Of a stretch of DNA of 64,000 nt, positions 17,148 through 27,500 are shown one piece after another. The notes beneath the pieces are model-generated. The model did not search any database. It worked only from the letters and a program-made list of their open reading frames with translations, and was not told where the DNA came from. Location: contig CP011077.1 of the NCBI GenBank assembly GCA_000963575.1, positions 2,914,001 through 2,978,000 on the forward strand, in the 5' to 3' direction. The position numbers were made by a program, and so were the translations under genes. Position 1 is the stretch's first letter; every line of letters starts with the position of its first letter. The stretch comes from Klebsiella michiganensis. GTDB lineage: Bacteria; Pseudomonadota; Gammaproteobacteria; Enterobacterales; Enterobacteriaceae.

Positions 17148-17900
17148 TTACTGGGTCAGAAACTTCTCCAGGAACTGCCGGGTACGCGGCTGCTGTGGGC
17201 TGGCGAAAAGCGCTTTTGCCGGCCCCTGCTCCACAATCTTGCCCTGATCCATGAATATTGCGCGGTCGGCCACGTCACGGGCGAAGCTCATTTCGTGAGT
17301 TACAATCACCATTGTGCGTTTCTCGTCCGCCAGTTGACGGATAGTGTTCAGCACTTCCCCTACCAGTTCCGGGTCAAGCGCCGAGGTTGGCTCGTCAAAC
17401 AGGATGACTTCCGGGCGCATCGCCAACGCACGGGCAATCGCCACTCGCTGCTGTTGCCCACCCGACAAACGGCGCGGGTAGCTGTTCTCTTTCCCGCTTA
17501 ATCCCACCTTCTCCAACAGTTCGCGCGCCCGAGCAACGGCTTCGGCTTTAGGCTCTCCCTTAACGATGACCGGGCCTTCAATTATGTTTTCCAGCACCGT
17601 GCGATGTGGAAAAAGATTGAAGTTCTGAAACACAAACCCCACCTGCTGACGCAGCGCACGAATGTTCTCTTTCTGCCTGGCCAGCGACTGCCCGGCATCA
17701 ATCGTGATATCACCCACCTGAATGGTGCCGCTGTCCGGTTCTTCCAGCAGGTTAATACTGCGCAACAGCGTGGTTTTTCCCGAGCCACTCGGGCCGATGA
17801 TAGCCACCACTTCGCCGGGCTTAACGTCCAGATCAATACCGTGCAGCACCGTCTGCCCGTGGAATTTTTTCACCAGTTTTTTTACGTCAATGGCGCTCAT
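17148..17900 (-). CDS. tcyN: Cystine/diaminopimelate ABC transporter ATP-binding protein
   Basis: 250 residues. Walker A (GPSGSGKTTL, about residues 36-45), signature LSGGQQQR and Walker B (VILFDEPTSALD) are intact. It is the E. coli YecC orthologue and powers the FliY/TcyJ-TcyL cystine importer. Its start overlaps the tcyL stop by 4 bases (ATGA), so the two are coupled. Confidence 0.95.
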   Translation of the reverse strand: MSAIDVKKLVKKFHGQTVLHGIDLDVKPGEVVAIIGPSGSGKTTLLRSINLLEEPDSGTIQVGDITIDAGQSLARQKENIRALRQQVGFVFQNFNLFPHRTVLENIIEGPVIVKGEPKAEAVARARELLEKVGLSGKENSYPRRLSGGQQQRVAIARALAMRPEVILFDEPTSALDPELVGEVLNTIRQLADEKRTMVIVTHEMSFARDVADRAIFMDQGKIVEQGPAKALFASPQQPRTRQFLEKFLTQ

Positions 17901-18565
17901 TTCGGCTCCCTGTCCTGGCGATTAAGCTGGTTTTCAAAATAGTTCTGCAGAGTGGAGAGCACCGTCGCCATCACCCAGTAAACCAGGGACGCAGCGAGAT
18001 ACATGGTAAACACTTCCAGCGTGCGGGAGGTGATCAGCTGCGCCTGGCGGAACAGCTCCGGCACCTGAATGGTGGCCGCCAGCGAGGTGTCCTTCACCAG
18101 GCTGATAAAGCTGTTTCCGAGCGGCGGCAGCGCCACGCGGGCCGACTGCGGCAGAATCGCACGGCGCAGCGTTTGCCAGCGAGTCATGCCGATACTCGCC
18201 GCCGCTTCCCATTGCCCTTTATCGATAGAGGAAATCGCTGCCCGCAGGGTTTCGGACGCATAGGCCGCCGTGTTCAACGACAGGCCGATCATCGCCGAGG
18301 GGATCGGGTCCAGCTCAATGCCAAACTGAGGCAGCCCGTAATAAATCATAAACAGCTGGGCGATGAGCGGCGTGCCGCGAAAAATGGAAACATAAAAACG
18401 CGACAACAGCGAAAAGGGCCAAAACGCCGACAGGCGCATTAGCGCCAGCATAAAACCGAGGATCAGGCCAAAAAACATCCCGCCAATACTCAGCTGGAGG
18501 GTGAATACCGCCCCTTTAAGCAGATACGGTGCTGAGTCCAGCACCAGTTGCAAACTTTCTTGCAT
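17897..18565 (-). CDS. tcyL: Cystine ABC transporter permease
   Basis: 222 residues, the orthologue of E. coli YecS. It is a polar-amino-acid-type permease with about five membrane helices and an EAA loop (EAAASIGMTRWQTLRRAILP, about residue 137). As a homodimer it would carry L-cystine, and probably D-cysteine-related substrates, into the cytoplasm, driven by TcyN. It lies between tcyN (4-base overlap) and dcyD. Confidence 0.94.
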   Translation of the reverse strand: MQESLQLVLDSAPYLLKGAVFTLQLSIGGMFFGLILGFMLALMRLSAFWPFSLLSRFYVSIFRGTPLIAQLFMIYYGLPQFGIELDPIPSAMIGLSLNTAAYASETLRAAISSIDKGQWEAAASIGMTRWQTLRRAILPQSARVALPPLGNSFISLVKDTSLAATIQVPELFRQAQLITSRTLEVFTMYLAASLVYWVMATVLSTLQNYFENQLNRQDREPK

Positions 18566-18599
18566 GGTGATTCCCGATGATTAAAACCTGGCCCGCGTC

Positions 18600-19586
18600 T
18601 TACAGATGCGGATGGTAGGCAAATAGCGCCGGTGCCCCGCCGGTATGAATAAAGGCAATTGGCCCCTGATCCTTAAATCGTTTTTGCGCCACGCCGTCGA
18701 TAAGGCCGGCCATCGCTTTGCCGGTGTAAACCGGGTCAAGCAAAATACCTTCAAGTCTGGCCAGCAGTTTTACCGCTTCCATACCTTCTTCATTCGGCGT
18801 GCCATATCCCGGCGCGAAGTAGTCATCCCACAGGATGATGTCGCTGGTCGCGCTAACCTCAAGGGACTGCGCCACGGCCTGCTGCAGGGCAACAACTTTA
18901 GGCTTTTGCTGCGCCACAGTTCTGGAAACGGTAACGCCAATCAGCTCCACGTCCGGCATCAGTTGTTCAAGACCAACCGCCAGGCCGGCATGTGTCCCCG
19001 CGCTGCCGGAGGCCACAACCACGGAAGACAGGCTGACGGCATCCTCGCACTGCTGGGCAATTTCCAGCGCGCTTTCAACGTAGCCCAGGGCGCCAAGTGC
19101 ATTAGAGCCGCCGACCGGAATAACATAAGGCCTGAATCCCTGGGCTTCCAGCCGCGTAGCCACCGCTTCCAGCTGTTTATCCGGGGCATTTAGCGCCTCG
19201 CACATCTCGACCTCGACGTTAAAGAGATCCAGCAGCAGGCGGTTGCCGTTAGTCAGGTAGTTTTCGGCTTGCGTTCCGATAGGGTTTTCCAGCAGCGCCA
19301 CACAATGCAGCCCAAGCCTGGCCGCCACCGCCGCAGTCTGACGAACGTGGTTGGACTGAATCGCCCCGGCGGTGACCAGCGTATCGGCCCCTTCCCGCAG
19401 CGCATCCGCGGCTAAAAACTCAAGCTTGCGCAGTTTGTTGCCGCCCATCGCCATCGGCGTCACGTCATCACGTTTAATATAGATTTCACGGCCAAGATAG
19501 TCCGAAAAGCGCGGTAAATACTCCAGCGGCGTGGGCGCACCAATAAATTCCAGACGAGGAAAACGCGTTAGGTGATGCAGTGACAT
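18600..19586 (-). CDS. dcyD: D-cysteine desulfhydrase (PLP enzyme)
   Basis: 328 residues from the ATG at 19586, which has AGGAGG just upstream and aligns with E. coli DcyD. A longer in-frame start at 19622 is rejected. The PLP lysine is Lys51 in GGNKLRKLEF, and the GxGSAGTHAGL-type phosphate loop lies near residue 195. It converts D-cysteine to pyruvate, sulfide and ammonia, which fits its place inside the cystine uptake cluster. A terminator lies between it and fliY. Confidence 0.95.
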   Translation of the reverse strand: MSLHHLTRFPRLEFIGAPTPLEYLPRFSDYLGREIYIKRDDVTPMAMGGNKLRKLEFLAADALREGADTLVTAGAIQSNHVRQTAAVAARLGLHCVALLENPIGTQAENYLTNGNRLLLDLFNVEVEMCEALNAPDKQLEAVATRLEAQGFRPYVIPVGGSNALGALGYVESALEIAQQCEDAVSLSSVVVASGSAGTHAGLAVGLEQLMPDVELIGVTVSRTVAQQKPKVVALQQAVAQSLEVSATSDIILWDDYFAPGYGTPNEEGMEAVKLLARLEGILLDPVYTGKAMAGLIDGVAQKRFKDQGPIAFIHTGGAPALFAYHPHL

Positions 19587-19659
19587 AGGGCCTCCTGAGC
19601 CGATATCGATATCCAGTTTCATTATGCACCAGAGAGATGGGTTTCCTCTCTGCGGTAAA

Positions 19660-19688
19660 TAAAAAAAGGTGCTGAAATCAGCACCTTT
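19660..19688 (-). terminator. Rho-independent terminator after fliY
   Basis: A 10-bp stem AAGGTGCTGA/TCAGCACCTT (19666-19687) with a 2-base loop is followed on the minus strand by TTTTTATTT. It lies just after the fliY stop and may let only part of the transcripts continue into dcyD-tcyLN. Confidence 0.88.
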
Positions 19689-19704
19689 TCACTGTGATAC
19701 CGCG

Positions 19705-20505
19705 TTACTTAGTAACGTCCGCCCCGAACCATTTATCGGACAGCTTAGCCAGAGAACCGTCTTTCTGCATCTCGGCGATGGCCGCGTCGATGGCTTTCAG
19801 CAGATCTTCATTACCTTTACGCACGGCAACGCCAGCTTCCTGACGAGAAAACGCATCCCCCGCTACCGCCAGCGTATTGTTGGTTTTCTTCACCAGATCA
19901 AGCGCGGCGAGGCGGTCGACCAGAATCGCGTCAATACGGCCCACGCGCAGATCCTGATATTTGGTAGGGTCATCATCATAGGTACGGATATCTACGCCAG
20001 GAACATTTTCACGCAGCCACTGCTCATAGTTAGTCCCGAGACCCACGCCGACTTTTTTGCCCTTCAGGTCTGCCGCAGTTTTAATCCCGCCTTCGTTGCC
20101 TTTTTTCACCAGGGCCTGAATACCGGAAATGGTGTATGGGGTGGAGAAGTCGTATTTTTTCTTACGTTCGTCGGAAATGGTGACCTGGTTAATCACCACG
20201 TCAATGCGTTTAGAATCTAAAGACGCCAGCATGCCGTCCCATTTGGTCGGCTTCAGGGCTGCTTTCACGCCAAGGTGCTGAGCCAACTGTTCGGCAAATT
20301 CCACTTCAAAGCCGGTCAGCTTGCCGTCATCTCCCTGGAAGCTGAACGGCGGATAAGTGCCTTCCAGCCCCACCAGCAGCGTGCCGCGTTCTTTTACTTT
20401 ATTCAGAAGGTTTTCAGCCGCGAAAGTTTTCACGCTTGCGCCAGCCACCAGAGCAACGGCCATGACGCCCATCAGTGCCTGACGCCCGATCATTTTTAAT
20501 TTCAT
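19705..20505 (-). CDS. fliY: Cystine-binding periplasmic protein
   Basis: 266 residues. A signal peptide (hydrophobic core GVMAVALVAGASV, cleavage after TFAA near residue 30) exports it to the periplasm. The mature protein is a family-3 solute-binding protein with the conserved start GTLLVGLEGTYPPFSFQGDD. It binds L-cystine (also named TcyJ) for TcyL/TcyN. The gene sits downstream of fliZ in the same direction, as in E. coli, where it can be read from the fliA operon. Confidence 0.95.
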   Translation of the reverse strand: MKLKMIGRQALMGVMAVALVAGASVKTFAAENLLNKVKERGTLLVGLEGTYPPFSFQGDDGKLTGFEVEFAEQLAQHLGVKAALKPTKWDGMLASLDSKRIDVVINQVTISDERKKKYDFSTPYTISGIQALVKKGNEGGIKTAADLKGKKVGVGLGTNYEQWLRENVPGVDIRTYDDDPTKYQDLRVGRIDAILVDRLAALDLVKKTNNTLAVAGDAFSRQEAGVAVRKGNEDLLKAIDAAIAEMQKDGSLAKLSDKWFGADVTK

Positions 20506-20591
20506 GTTTACCCCGATTATTTACATTTTTTTGTAGTGTAGCGGGCGGCTTCGGGATATATCAAAACCAGTCCGCTACAACTTATGCAAAT

Positions 20592-21137
20592 TTAGTATAT
20601 ATCGGAGGTTGCGCTAATTTCCTGGCGCGGGATCGCATGGCCCTGTACCTGGAATTGCCAGTATTTGCGTAATGCAATGCGGTAATTATTGGTGCTGGTA
20701 CGGGGCAGCCAGGCGTCCAGCGTCTCGTCCAGCAGGCCTTGCAGCGAGCCGGGAAGTGGGACTTTATGTTCGCTCAGATGGTTACCCAGGCGGCGCAGAC
20801 GAACCACATATTCACGAATCGTCCCGTGGCTCATTTCAGTCTGCTCAAACAGATACTGTTTAAAGCCAATAATATCGAAGTAGTTGTTTTGTTCTTTGCA
20901 GTGCAAATCACCGCAAAAACGACACAGCGCCATCCACTCTTTCTGCTCGATAAGCCAGGTGGCCTCATCAATAAGCGTATCAAGTTGAGCAATGGTGGCT
21001 TTATTGATGATCACCCCGCTGCGCGTGAGCGTGATGCGGTCGAGCAGCTTACTGCAATGTGCACAATGTGTCTGGGTGTGTTTGAAATCTTTGAGATAGC
21101 GGCTTAATGGCCGTCTTTTTGACTGCTGCACCGTCAT
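20592..21137 (-). CDS. fliZ: Flagellar regulator FliZ
   Basis: 181 residues, matching E. coli/Salmonella FliZ. It has paired cysteines in HCAHCSKLL and CRFCGDLHC and a tyrosine-recombinase-like DNA-binding fold (REYVVRLRRLGNHL, about residue 108). FliZ boosts FlhDC activity in Salmonella, and in E. coli represses sigma-S promoters and curli, helping to keep cells motile. It follows fliA by 38 bases in one operon. Confidence 0.95.
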   Translation of the reverse strand: MTVQQSKRRPLSRYLKDFKHTQTHCAHCSKLLDRITLTRSGVIINKATIAQLDTLIDEATWLIEQKEWMALCRFCGDLHCKEQNNYFDIIGFKQYLFEQTEMSHGTIREYVVRLRRLGNHLSEHKVPLPGSLQGLLDETLDAWLPRTSTNNYRIALRKYWQFQVQGHAIPRQEISATSDIY

Positions 21138-21175
21138 GATAATTCCCAGGTCGTCAGATAATTGTGCGGCACTCC

Positions 21176-21895
21176 CTACAACTTACCCAGTTTGGTGCGC
21201 AAACGCTTGATCGCCTGGCTATGCAACTGGCTAACCCGGGACTCACCCACATCAAGCACCGCACCAATCTCTTTGAGATTCAGCTCTTCCTGGTAATAAA
21301 GCGTCAACACCAGTTGTTCGCGTTCCGGCAAAGCTTCAATCGCTTCCATCACGCGCTGGCGTAGATTGCTGTCCAGTAATTGCTGTAGCGGGTTTGCCTG
21401 CTGGTGCTCCTCGGTGACCAGTTCAATGCTATCGCCATGCTCTTCCCGCCACTCATCGTAAGAGAAGAGTTGGCTGTTATTAGTGTCGAGCAACATCTGG
21501 CGATACTCTTCGAGCGGGATGTCCAGTCGCTCCGCGACTTCCGTCTCGGTAGCGTTACGCCCCAGCTCTTGCTCCAGTTGACCAATCGCCTGTGCCACAC
21601 CGCGAGCGTTACGCCTGACGCTTCGCGGCACCCAATCACGGCTGCGCAACTCATCAAGCATCGCCCCACGGATGCGCTGCACCGCGTAGGTAGTAAATGC
21701 CGTTCCCTGCAGGGCATCGTAACGTTCGACTGCATTCAACAACCCGATGCCGCCTGCCTGTAGCAGATCGTCGAGCTCCACACTCGCCGGCAGACGTACC
21801 TGCAGGCGCAATGCTTCGTGACGCACAAGCGGTACATAACGCTGCCACAGCGAGTGTTTATCCATTACACCTTCAGCGGTATACAGTGAATTCAC
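21176..21895 (-). CDS. fliA: Flagellar sigma factor 28 (FliA)
   Basis: 239 residues, nearly identical to E. coli FliA over regions 2 and 4 (DLLQAGGIGLLNAVERYD; LNLKEIGAVLDVGESRVSQL). It directs RNA polymerase to late flagellar promoters, three of which are readable in this window (chemoreceptor, fliC, fliD). FlgM would hold it until the hook is complete. It heads the fliAZY operon. In this genome the fliA start is separated from fliC by the 10-kb glycosylation island. Confidence 0.97.
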   Translation of the reverse strand: MNSLYTAEGVMDKHSLWQRYVPLVRHEALRLQVRLPASVELDDLLQAGGIGLLNAVERYDALQGTAFTTYAVQRIRGAMLDELRSRDWVPRSVRRNARGVAQAIGQLEQELGRNATETEVAERLDIPLEEYRQMLLDTNNSQLFSYDEWREEHGDSIELVTEEHQQANPLQQLLDSNLRQRVMEAIEALPEREQLVLTLYYQEELNLKEIGAVLDVGESRVSQLHSQAIKRLRTKLGKL

Positions 21896-21920
21896 GATAA
21901 ACAGCCCTGCGTTAGTTGAG

Positions 21921-21928
21921 TTATCGGC
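21921..21928 (-). promoter_or_regulatory. Sigma-28-type -10 element upstream of fliA
   Basis: A perfect GCCGATAA on the minus strand, about 26 bases upstream of the fliA start. No good -35 element (TAAAGTTT) lies at the 11-base spacing, so this is only a half match. E. coli fliA is known to be autoregulated from a sigma-28 promoter as well as the FlhDC-dependent one. Confidence 0.4.
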
Positions 21929-22081
21929 ATGATTATCCGTTTCTACAGGGGTTTTAATCGGATGAATAGTGGGTGAAATGGGGGGTTATTTGGAGGTTAC
22001 CGCACGGCGCCTGGGATATCAGTTACATATTTAGAGACGAAAAGATGCAAAAAAAGACAAATGAACTCGCATTATCAATTT

Positions 22082-22519
22082 TTATTCCACACCGCAACGC
22101 ACCATTTTAAGAAAGTCAGATTCACTATTTTTTACAACAAATCCGTGTGTTAAATAAAGTCGCTGCGCCCTCTCATTGTCTTTATAAACTTCCAGTTCAA
22201 GGGTGTTTATGCCAGAAATACCGAACTGATTAATACATTTATTTAACAGTAAGTTCGCGATGCCGCGCGACTGAAAGCCGGGTAAAACAGACACATTGGT
22301 GATGTAACCAAAGCGTAATTCAGCATTAAGATAAGCCGCAACAAGGCCAATTAACGTATCCTGCTCCCAAGCTTCAAAACAGTGCGCATGGGTTTTAATC
22401 TTCCTGGCATAGCCTTCAATGTCAACTCTGGCAGTTAGCTGTTTCACAAAGCCTGGCTCGCCGCCTTTCAAGTGCAGGATAATATCCTGAACGCAGGCTG
22501 TATTGTATTTTAGCAGCAT
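22082..22519 (-). CDS. GNAT-family N-acetyltransferase (sugar-amine acylation candidate)
   Basis: 145 residues from the ATG at 22519, two bases after the WbqC-family stop. Upstream in-frame ATGs at 22537 and 22549 would overlap that gene. The GNAT acetyl-CoA loop is visible as NVSVLPGFQSRGIANLLLN (about residues 75-93), followed by the LEVYKDNERAQRLYLTHGF motif. Next to a nucleotide-sugar aminotransferase, the likely job is N-acetylation of the new amino group on a dTDP-sugar. It is the last gene of the island, read toward fliA. The stretch is visibly more AT-rich than the fli genes. Confidence 0.75.
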   Translation of the reverse strand: MLLKYNTACVQDIILHLKGGEPGFVKQLTARVDIEGYARKIKTHAHCFEAWEQDTLIGLVAAYLNAELRFGYITNVSVLPGFQSRGIANLLLNKCINQFGISGINTLELEVYKDNERAQRLYLTHGFVVKNSESDFLKMVRCGVE

Positions 22520-22521
22520 GG

Positions 22522-23226
22522 TTAATTCAGGCTCCATTTTTCCTGACATAGCCCTATAACCGCGTTTTTTGAATTAAACATCATGACATCAATAATTGAC
22601 AACCAGGGGACAAAAGCCTCTCCGTACTGAGGATAATGAAAATCATCTGGCTGAATAAAATGCAGCGTCATCCCCTGTTGTGCAAAAGCTTCAGCCGAAT
22701 AAAGCGCTCTTCCTCCGGGTAAGTTGATATAGGTATCAGCACGCTGGCTACGGCATATCTCGAGAATTTTGTCCTGCGCACGTAAAGTGGGATCGATATC
22801 AATCTCGGAAGAAATCAGCAACTCACATTTCAGGGATAATACCCTCTTGAGAACCTTCAGAGAGTGATGTAAGTAAGCAAACAAATCAGAACTTTCAAAC
22901 TCAACAATCTCTTCCAGTACCGGAAAAATATCATTTGCATAAGGCGCATGGCGATAGGCGGCGTGTAGCTGGTTGAGTAGTCGGGTTCTGAACGGCTCCT
23001 CTGAAAGCGTCCGGCAATTAATGTTGAGAAAGCGTGACGCTTTTTTTAGCGGTAAGGTAAACGTGCCTGGTTGGCCATCAAGGAGAATACGATTGCGGTT
23101 AATCCAGCCCTGTCTGACATATTGTACGTTATCGAACAGCACAAAGCGGTCCACCGCGGCCATTAGCTGAAAATAGCCAATGTAGGGGAAAAAATAGGGC
23201 TGCATTACCGCAATTTTCACTGTCAA
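22522..23226 (-). CDS. WbqC-family protein of glycan biosynthesis
   Basis: 234 residues with the WbqC-family start MTVKIAVMQPYFFPYIGYFQL, FDNVQYVRQGWINRNRI and the C-terminal PQYGEAFVPWLSIIDVMMFN. Members occur in O-antigen and flagellar glycan clusters next to sugar aminotransferases, often DegT type. Their reaction is not established; an acyl or amino-acyl transfer role has been suggested in general terms. It is 73 bases downstream of the aminotransferase and tightly followed by the GNAT gene, so the three probably form one operon making a modified amino sugar. Confidence 0.8.
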   Translation of the reverse strand: MTVKIAVMQPYFFPYIGYFQLMAAVDRFVLFDNVQYVRQGWINRNRILLDGQPGTFTLPLKKASRFLNINCRTLSEEPFRTRLLNQLHAAYRHAPYANDIFPVLEEIVEFESSDLFAYLHHSLKVLKRVLSLKCELLISSEIDIDPTLRAQDKILEICRSQRADTYINLPGGRALYSAEAFAQQGMTLHFIQPDDFHYPQYGEAFVPWLSIIDVMMFNSKNAVIGLCQEKWSLN

Positions 23227-23299
23227 AGATCCTTATCCTGCATATTTATTCTATTCTCACACTTAGAAGTGGCCGACGTTTTCTCAATTTCAAGACTCA

Positions 23300-24436
23300 T
23301 CAGGCTACGTGTCGCGACTGATTTTTATCCGCGAATTTAATGATCGTGTCTATTACACGCATCTGATCTTCAAGCTGCAAATCTGGATAAATAGGTAAAC
23401 AGAGTATTTTCTCAGCAATTTCATTAGCATAAGGCAAGTGCGTTGCCTCCGCCGTTGGAAGATGTCGGTACATAGCAAAAGAGCTAATAAGAGGATAAAA
23501 GTAGCGGCGTGAATAAATTCCCTCTTCCTTGAGTGAGTCATAGAGTTCATCGCGACTTAGCGGATATTCTTTCTCCACCAGCAGAGGGAAATAAGCGTTA
23601 TTCCACTCAAATCCGCCCTTAGGATCAAAGTATGTCAACCCAGGTACGCCTGTTAATTTCTCACAATACCTTTGGTAGATAGCTGCGCGAGCGGCCAGAG
23701 CGTTATCAATATGCTGCAGCTGCAGCAGCCCAAATGCCGCTTCCATTTCGTTCATCTTAGCGTTAATGCCCGGGGCAACGACTCGCGTTTCACCGGCAAA
23801 ACCAAAGTTTTTCAGATAGTCGATACGTTGCTTGGTACGTTCGTCGTGACAGATAATCGCGCCACCTTCAAACGTGTTAAACACTTTTGTGGCGTGGAAG
23901 CTTAGTACGGATAGGTCACCGTGGTTCAAAATGCTCATGCCGTTTTGTCTAACGCCAAACGCATGGGCCGCATCATAGATAACTTTTAATCCGTAGATAT
24001 CGGCAATCTGCTGGAGCTTGTCAACCTCACAAGGAATACCGTAGCAATGTACGGGCATAATCGCCGTCGTTTGCGGGGTAATCAGCTCCTCAACCCGATC
24101 CGGATTAATATTAAATGTTTTTGGATCAATATCGGCAAATACCGGAGTCAGCCTGTTCCACAGTAAGGTGTGGGAAGTCGCCACAAACGAATAAGGCGTG
24201 GTGATAACCTCCCCCGTTACGCGGAGAGCCTGCAATGCGGTCAATAAAGCCAGGGTGCCGTTTGAAAACAGGCAAACATATTTTACCCCCAGGTATTCTG
24301 CCAGAGCCTGTTCGAGCTGCTGGTGGAACTCTCCGCCGTTGGTCAAAATTCGGTTTTTCCAGATTTTCTCCATGTAAGGGAGAAACTCTTCCAGCGGCGG
24401 CAAAAGCGGGCTGGTGACAAAGACGTTGTTGCCCAT
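23300..24436 (-). CDS. DegT/DnrJ/EryC1 sugar aminotransferase, VioA-like
   Basis: 378 residues. It is a PLP-dependent nucleotide-sugar aminotransferase: Asp155 in IYDAAHAFG contacts the pyridine ring and Lys184 in SFHATKVFNTFEGG would bind PLP. The N-terminal VTSPLLPPLEEFLPYMEKIW pattern resembles VioA, which turns dTDP-4-keto-6-deoxyglucose plus glutamate into dTDP-4-amino-4,6-dideoxyglucose (dTDP-viosamine). Viosamine derivatives occur on Pseudomonas syringae flagellin. The dTDP-keto sugar would come from RmlA/RmlB or RffG/RffH encoded elsewhere. Exact stereochemistry (4-amino gluco or galacto, or 3-amino) is inferred, not seen. Confidence 0.82.
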   Translation of the reverse strand: MGNNVFVTSPLLPPLEEFLPYMEKIWKNRILTNGGEFHQQLEQALAEYLGVKYVCLFSNGTLALLTALQALRVTGEVITTPYSFVATSHTLLWNRLTPVFADIDPKTFNINPDRVEELITPQTTAIMPVHCYGIPCEVDKLQQIADIYGLKVIYDAAHAFGVRQNGMSILNHGDLSVLSFHATKVFNTFEGGAIICHDERTKQRIDYLKNFGFAGETRVVAPGINAKMNEMEAAFGLLQLQHIDNALAARAAIYQRYCEKLTGVPGLTYFDPKGGFEWNNAYFPLLVEKEYPLSRDELYDSLKEEGIYSRRYFYPLISSFAMYRHLPTAEATHLPYANEIAEKILCLPIYPDLQLEDQMRVIDTIIKFADKNQSRHVA

Positions 24437-24573
24437 AACTAAACCTGTGGGTGAGAAAAGAGATAGTCAATGGTAGCAAAACCGTCCCTGGCCTTATCGC
24501 CAAAACAAAGCGCTTTTCTACGGGCATTTACCTGAACGACTAATCCCTTGCCGTGGCTGGTTATTTCCCGTGG

Positions 24574-27500
24574 TTAAAGGAACAGTTCATGAATAGATTC
24601 CGGCACGGCGTCACGATCCCAGATAAACTGGCTGAGTTTTTCCTTCGGCACGCCCTCCCTGAGAGGAGTCAGAATGGCCTGTTGCCATACCTGCAGATCT
24701 GCTCTCAGACAGTGAGATGAAATAGCCTGGCTAAGAGAGTCAACATCACTGGCAATAACATCGATACCGCTGACGGCAAGCTGGATCGCGAGGTATTCAT
24801 CTTTAAACCGGTTGTGTTCCCCCTGATGACGGAAAACAATTGCCTTATCAGCCTTAAGCTGGCTTAACGCCCGTTGCGTGATTCGTTTCTCACTAAAACG
24901 AACGGTTTCTGCCACCAAAGGCACCCACCGTTTAGGCCAACTACCGGCGATAATCCAGTCAACAGAGGGACTAGTGGCAACAATCATTCGTTCGATGAAA
25001 GCCAGCTCACTTTCTGACGCGTCACCAGGCATACAAACGACGCGCTGACGTCCTGTTGTCTTTCTGATTTCATCCTGCTTCTCCGGCATCAAAACAATGG
25101 GTAATCTGACCACGGGTATTTTGCGCCGGGTCAGTTGAGCCTCTCTCCCGGCTGACCAGGTAAGCCATTTTGTTATCACCGCGCTCTGCCACTGAATGTC
25201 ACTTCCCGGAGCATCGGCAAGCGCATAAACGTTAACCGGCAAGACCGCCAGGGTCACGGCAAGACGGGATGCCAGATTCTCATCGGGTGCTCCAGTCAAT
25301 ACAATAGCGGCAGGGGCCCGACGCATCAGTTCCGGAATGAGAGGTAACTCACGCCCCCGCTCGAGTACAATAAGCCCCTCGCTGGAGAGCACTTGCAGAA
25401 GGTTACCTATGCGTAGCGAATATTCATTCTCTTCAATGTTTTCAATCAGCAACACGCGCGGCAGGTTATCGCTAAAACTGTACTGCCAGAGAAAAGGCGC
25501 CTTGTCAGCAGAGAACAACGGCGTCTGAAGCATCAGATTGACATTATAGGCTGGATCCTCGGCAAAAAACTCTGGGATCGAGGCAAGTAACGCGCTGCGT
25601 TGCTCGTTAACCCCCTGGAGATTCGAATTCACCAGCCTGGCATTATCCGAAGCCACAACGCTGAACGGAGTCCAGACGTTCATAAACCCGGCCACCCGGA
25701 ACGTCAGGGAAGCGATAACCTCTATAACGCCTTCATCGGTATAACCCTCCGGGATCCCACCAGCCTGCTGCCACAATTCACGGCGAATTAACAGGCAGTT
25801 TCCGCTAATGGCCGAGTAGTTTTGCTCCGACTGGTAGCGTCCCAGATAACCTTCTGATTGCCAGGACTCTCCCTGACCAATGTGGCCGAACCAGCCGTTT
25901 GCCCCGACAATCATCCCGGCGCTAAGTAAACGCTGATCGAGCGTGATGATCTTTGGCCCTACACAGCCGATTTCTGGACGTTGAGCATGACTAACCAACA
26001 CCGTTAGCCATTGCTTCAGGACAAAGAGAGTATGCACATTCAGCAACAGCAAATACTCGCCTGAGGCTTCCTGCTCAAGGAGCGTCATACGGCTGGCGTA
26101 GCTGCTTTCCGCCTCGCAGATAACAGCCTTAAGAAGTAAGGCCTCCTGTAACTGCTGGACAACCTGCAGCATGGCTTCTCCGGCATTCTCCCGTACCGCC
26201 AGTAATACCTCCCTATAGGGCCACTCTGTGTTATTAATCAAACTCTCAAGGCAGCGAACAAGCCGCTCAGGTTCTTCTCCGGCATCTATCAAAATGCTGA
26301 CAATCTGCGTTTTCGGTGCATCATAAATCAGACGCCAGGAGGCGTTATTTTGCCTTTCGACCCGCCCCTCATTATATTTGCGGCGTTGTAGATAGCTCCG
26401 GAGAACCTGCTCTTCTTCATGCACATTAGCCTGATTAAACTGGGAAACCGGAACAATTGTCGTAATATCAGCGATATGACCAATACCACCACTCTCTCTT
26501 TGCAGAATATCATTCACCAAAAACTCGAATTCGAAGGCTCGGCCTGCCTCAGGGCTAAAGCCACCGGCTTCTATCCAGGCGTCCCGTCGGAACCACACCC
26601 GCTTCAGGTAACGGTGCGGTGAAGAGAGAAATAAATCGAGGTTAAAATCAGGCTTACGTACGCTTGTGACCTCGCCGTTCTCATGACGAAGAGCTTCATC
26701 GGTAAAAATTGCCCGACACTCACCCGCCTGAGAGAGCACTCGATTCATCATGGCAATACTGGCAGGAGCGTATTCTGTCCCGGCATCAATACAGTGTAAC
26801 CAGTCAAAATGGCGCGCTTCCGCAAGCTCCATCACCCGCTCAATCCACGCATTTTCATCCACAATCCCGAAAGCCAACGTCTGGCTTTCAGCGGCCGCAT
26901 CCCCCACGACCAGCAGCACTGATTTCTCCGCCACGCCCTGCTCTATTAACGAGTTCAGGGAAAGAACAATCTCGTGCTCAAACGCTTCACGGCAGAAAAT
27001 AACATGTAGGATAGCCACCGCGGCGGGGTTTTGCGGAACTGGGAATGTACGATTTTGAAGCCAGCCGCCAAACGTAGTCAGAAAACGAGCTTCATCCTGC
27101 GCTCTGGCTTTCTGCTGCGTCATTTGCAGGAAATTATCCATCTGCAGCGCCTGGAGATGACGCTCTTTTAGCATGTGTTCACGAACTCGCGGTAACCCTG
27201 CACGAATCTCGTCCAGCGCCTGAGGGGAGTCAAAATAACCAAACCCTGCGCCTCCCATATCTTTAAAGGTTTGCTCATTCAGGGAGTAATGTTCATAGCC
27301 CAGTGCCCGCATAGCAACCACCGGGCAACCGCATAAGTTTGCCAGTACGCAGGTTCCTGAGGCCTCGAAGGTATAGAGCACGCGGCCCCGTTTAAGCATC
27401 AAAGCCAGTTCAGATAAAGGCAGGGGATTTCTCATCGACAGCACGGTGATGTTTTCCGGCAAGACGGAATAATCCACCACTGACTCGGGTACCCTGTTCA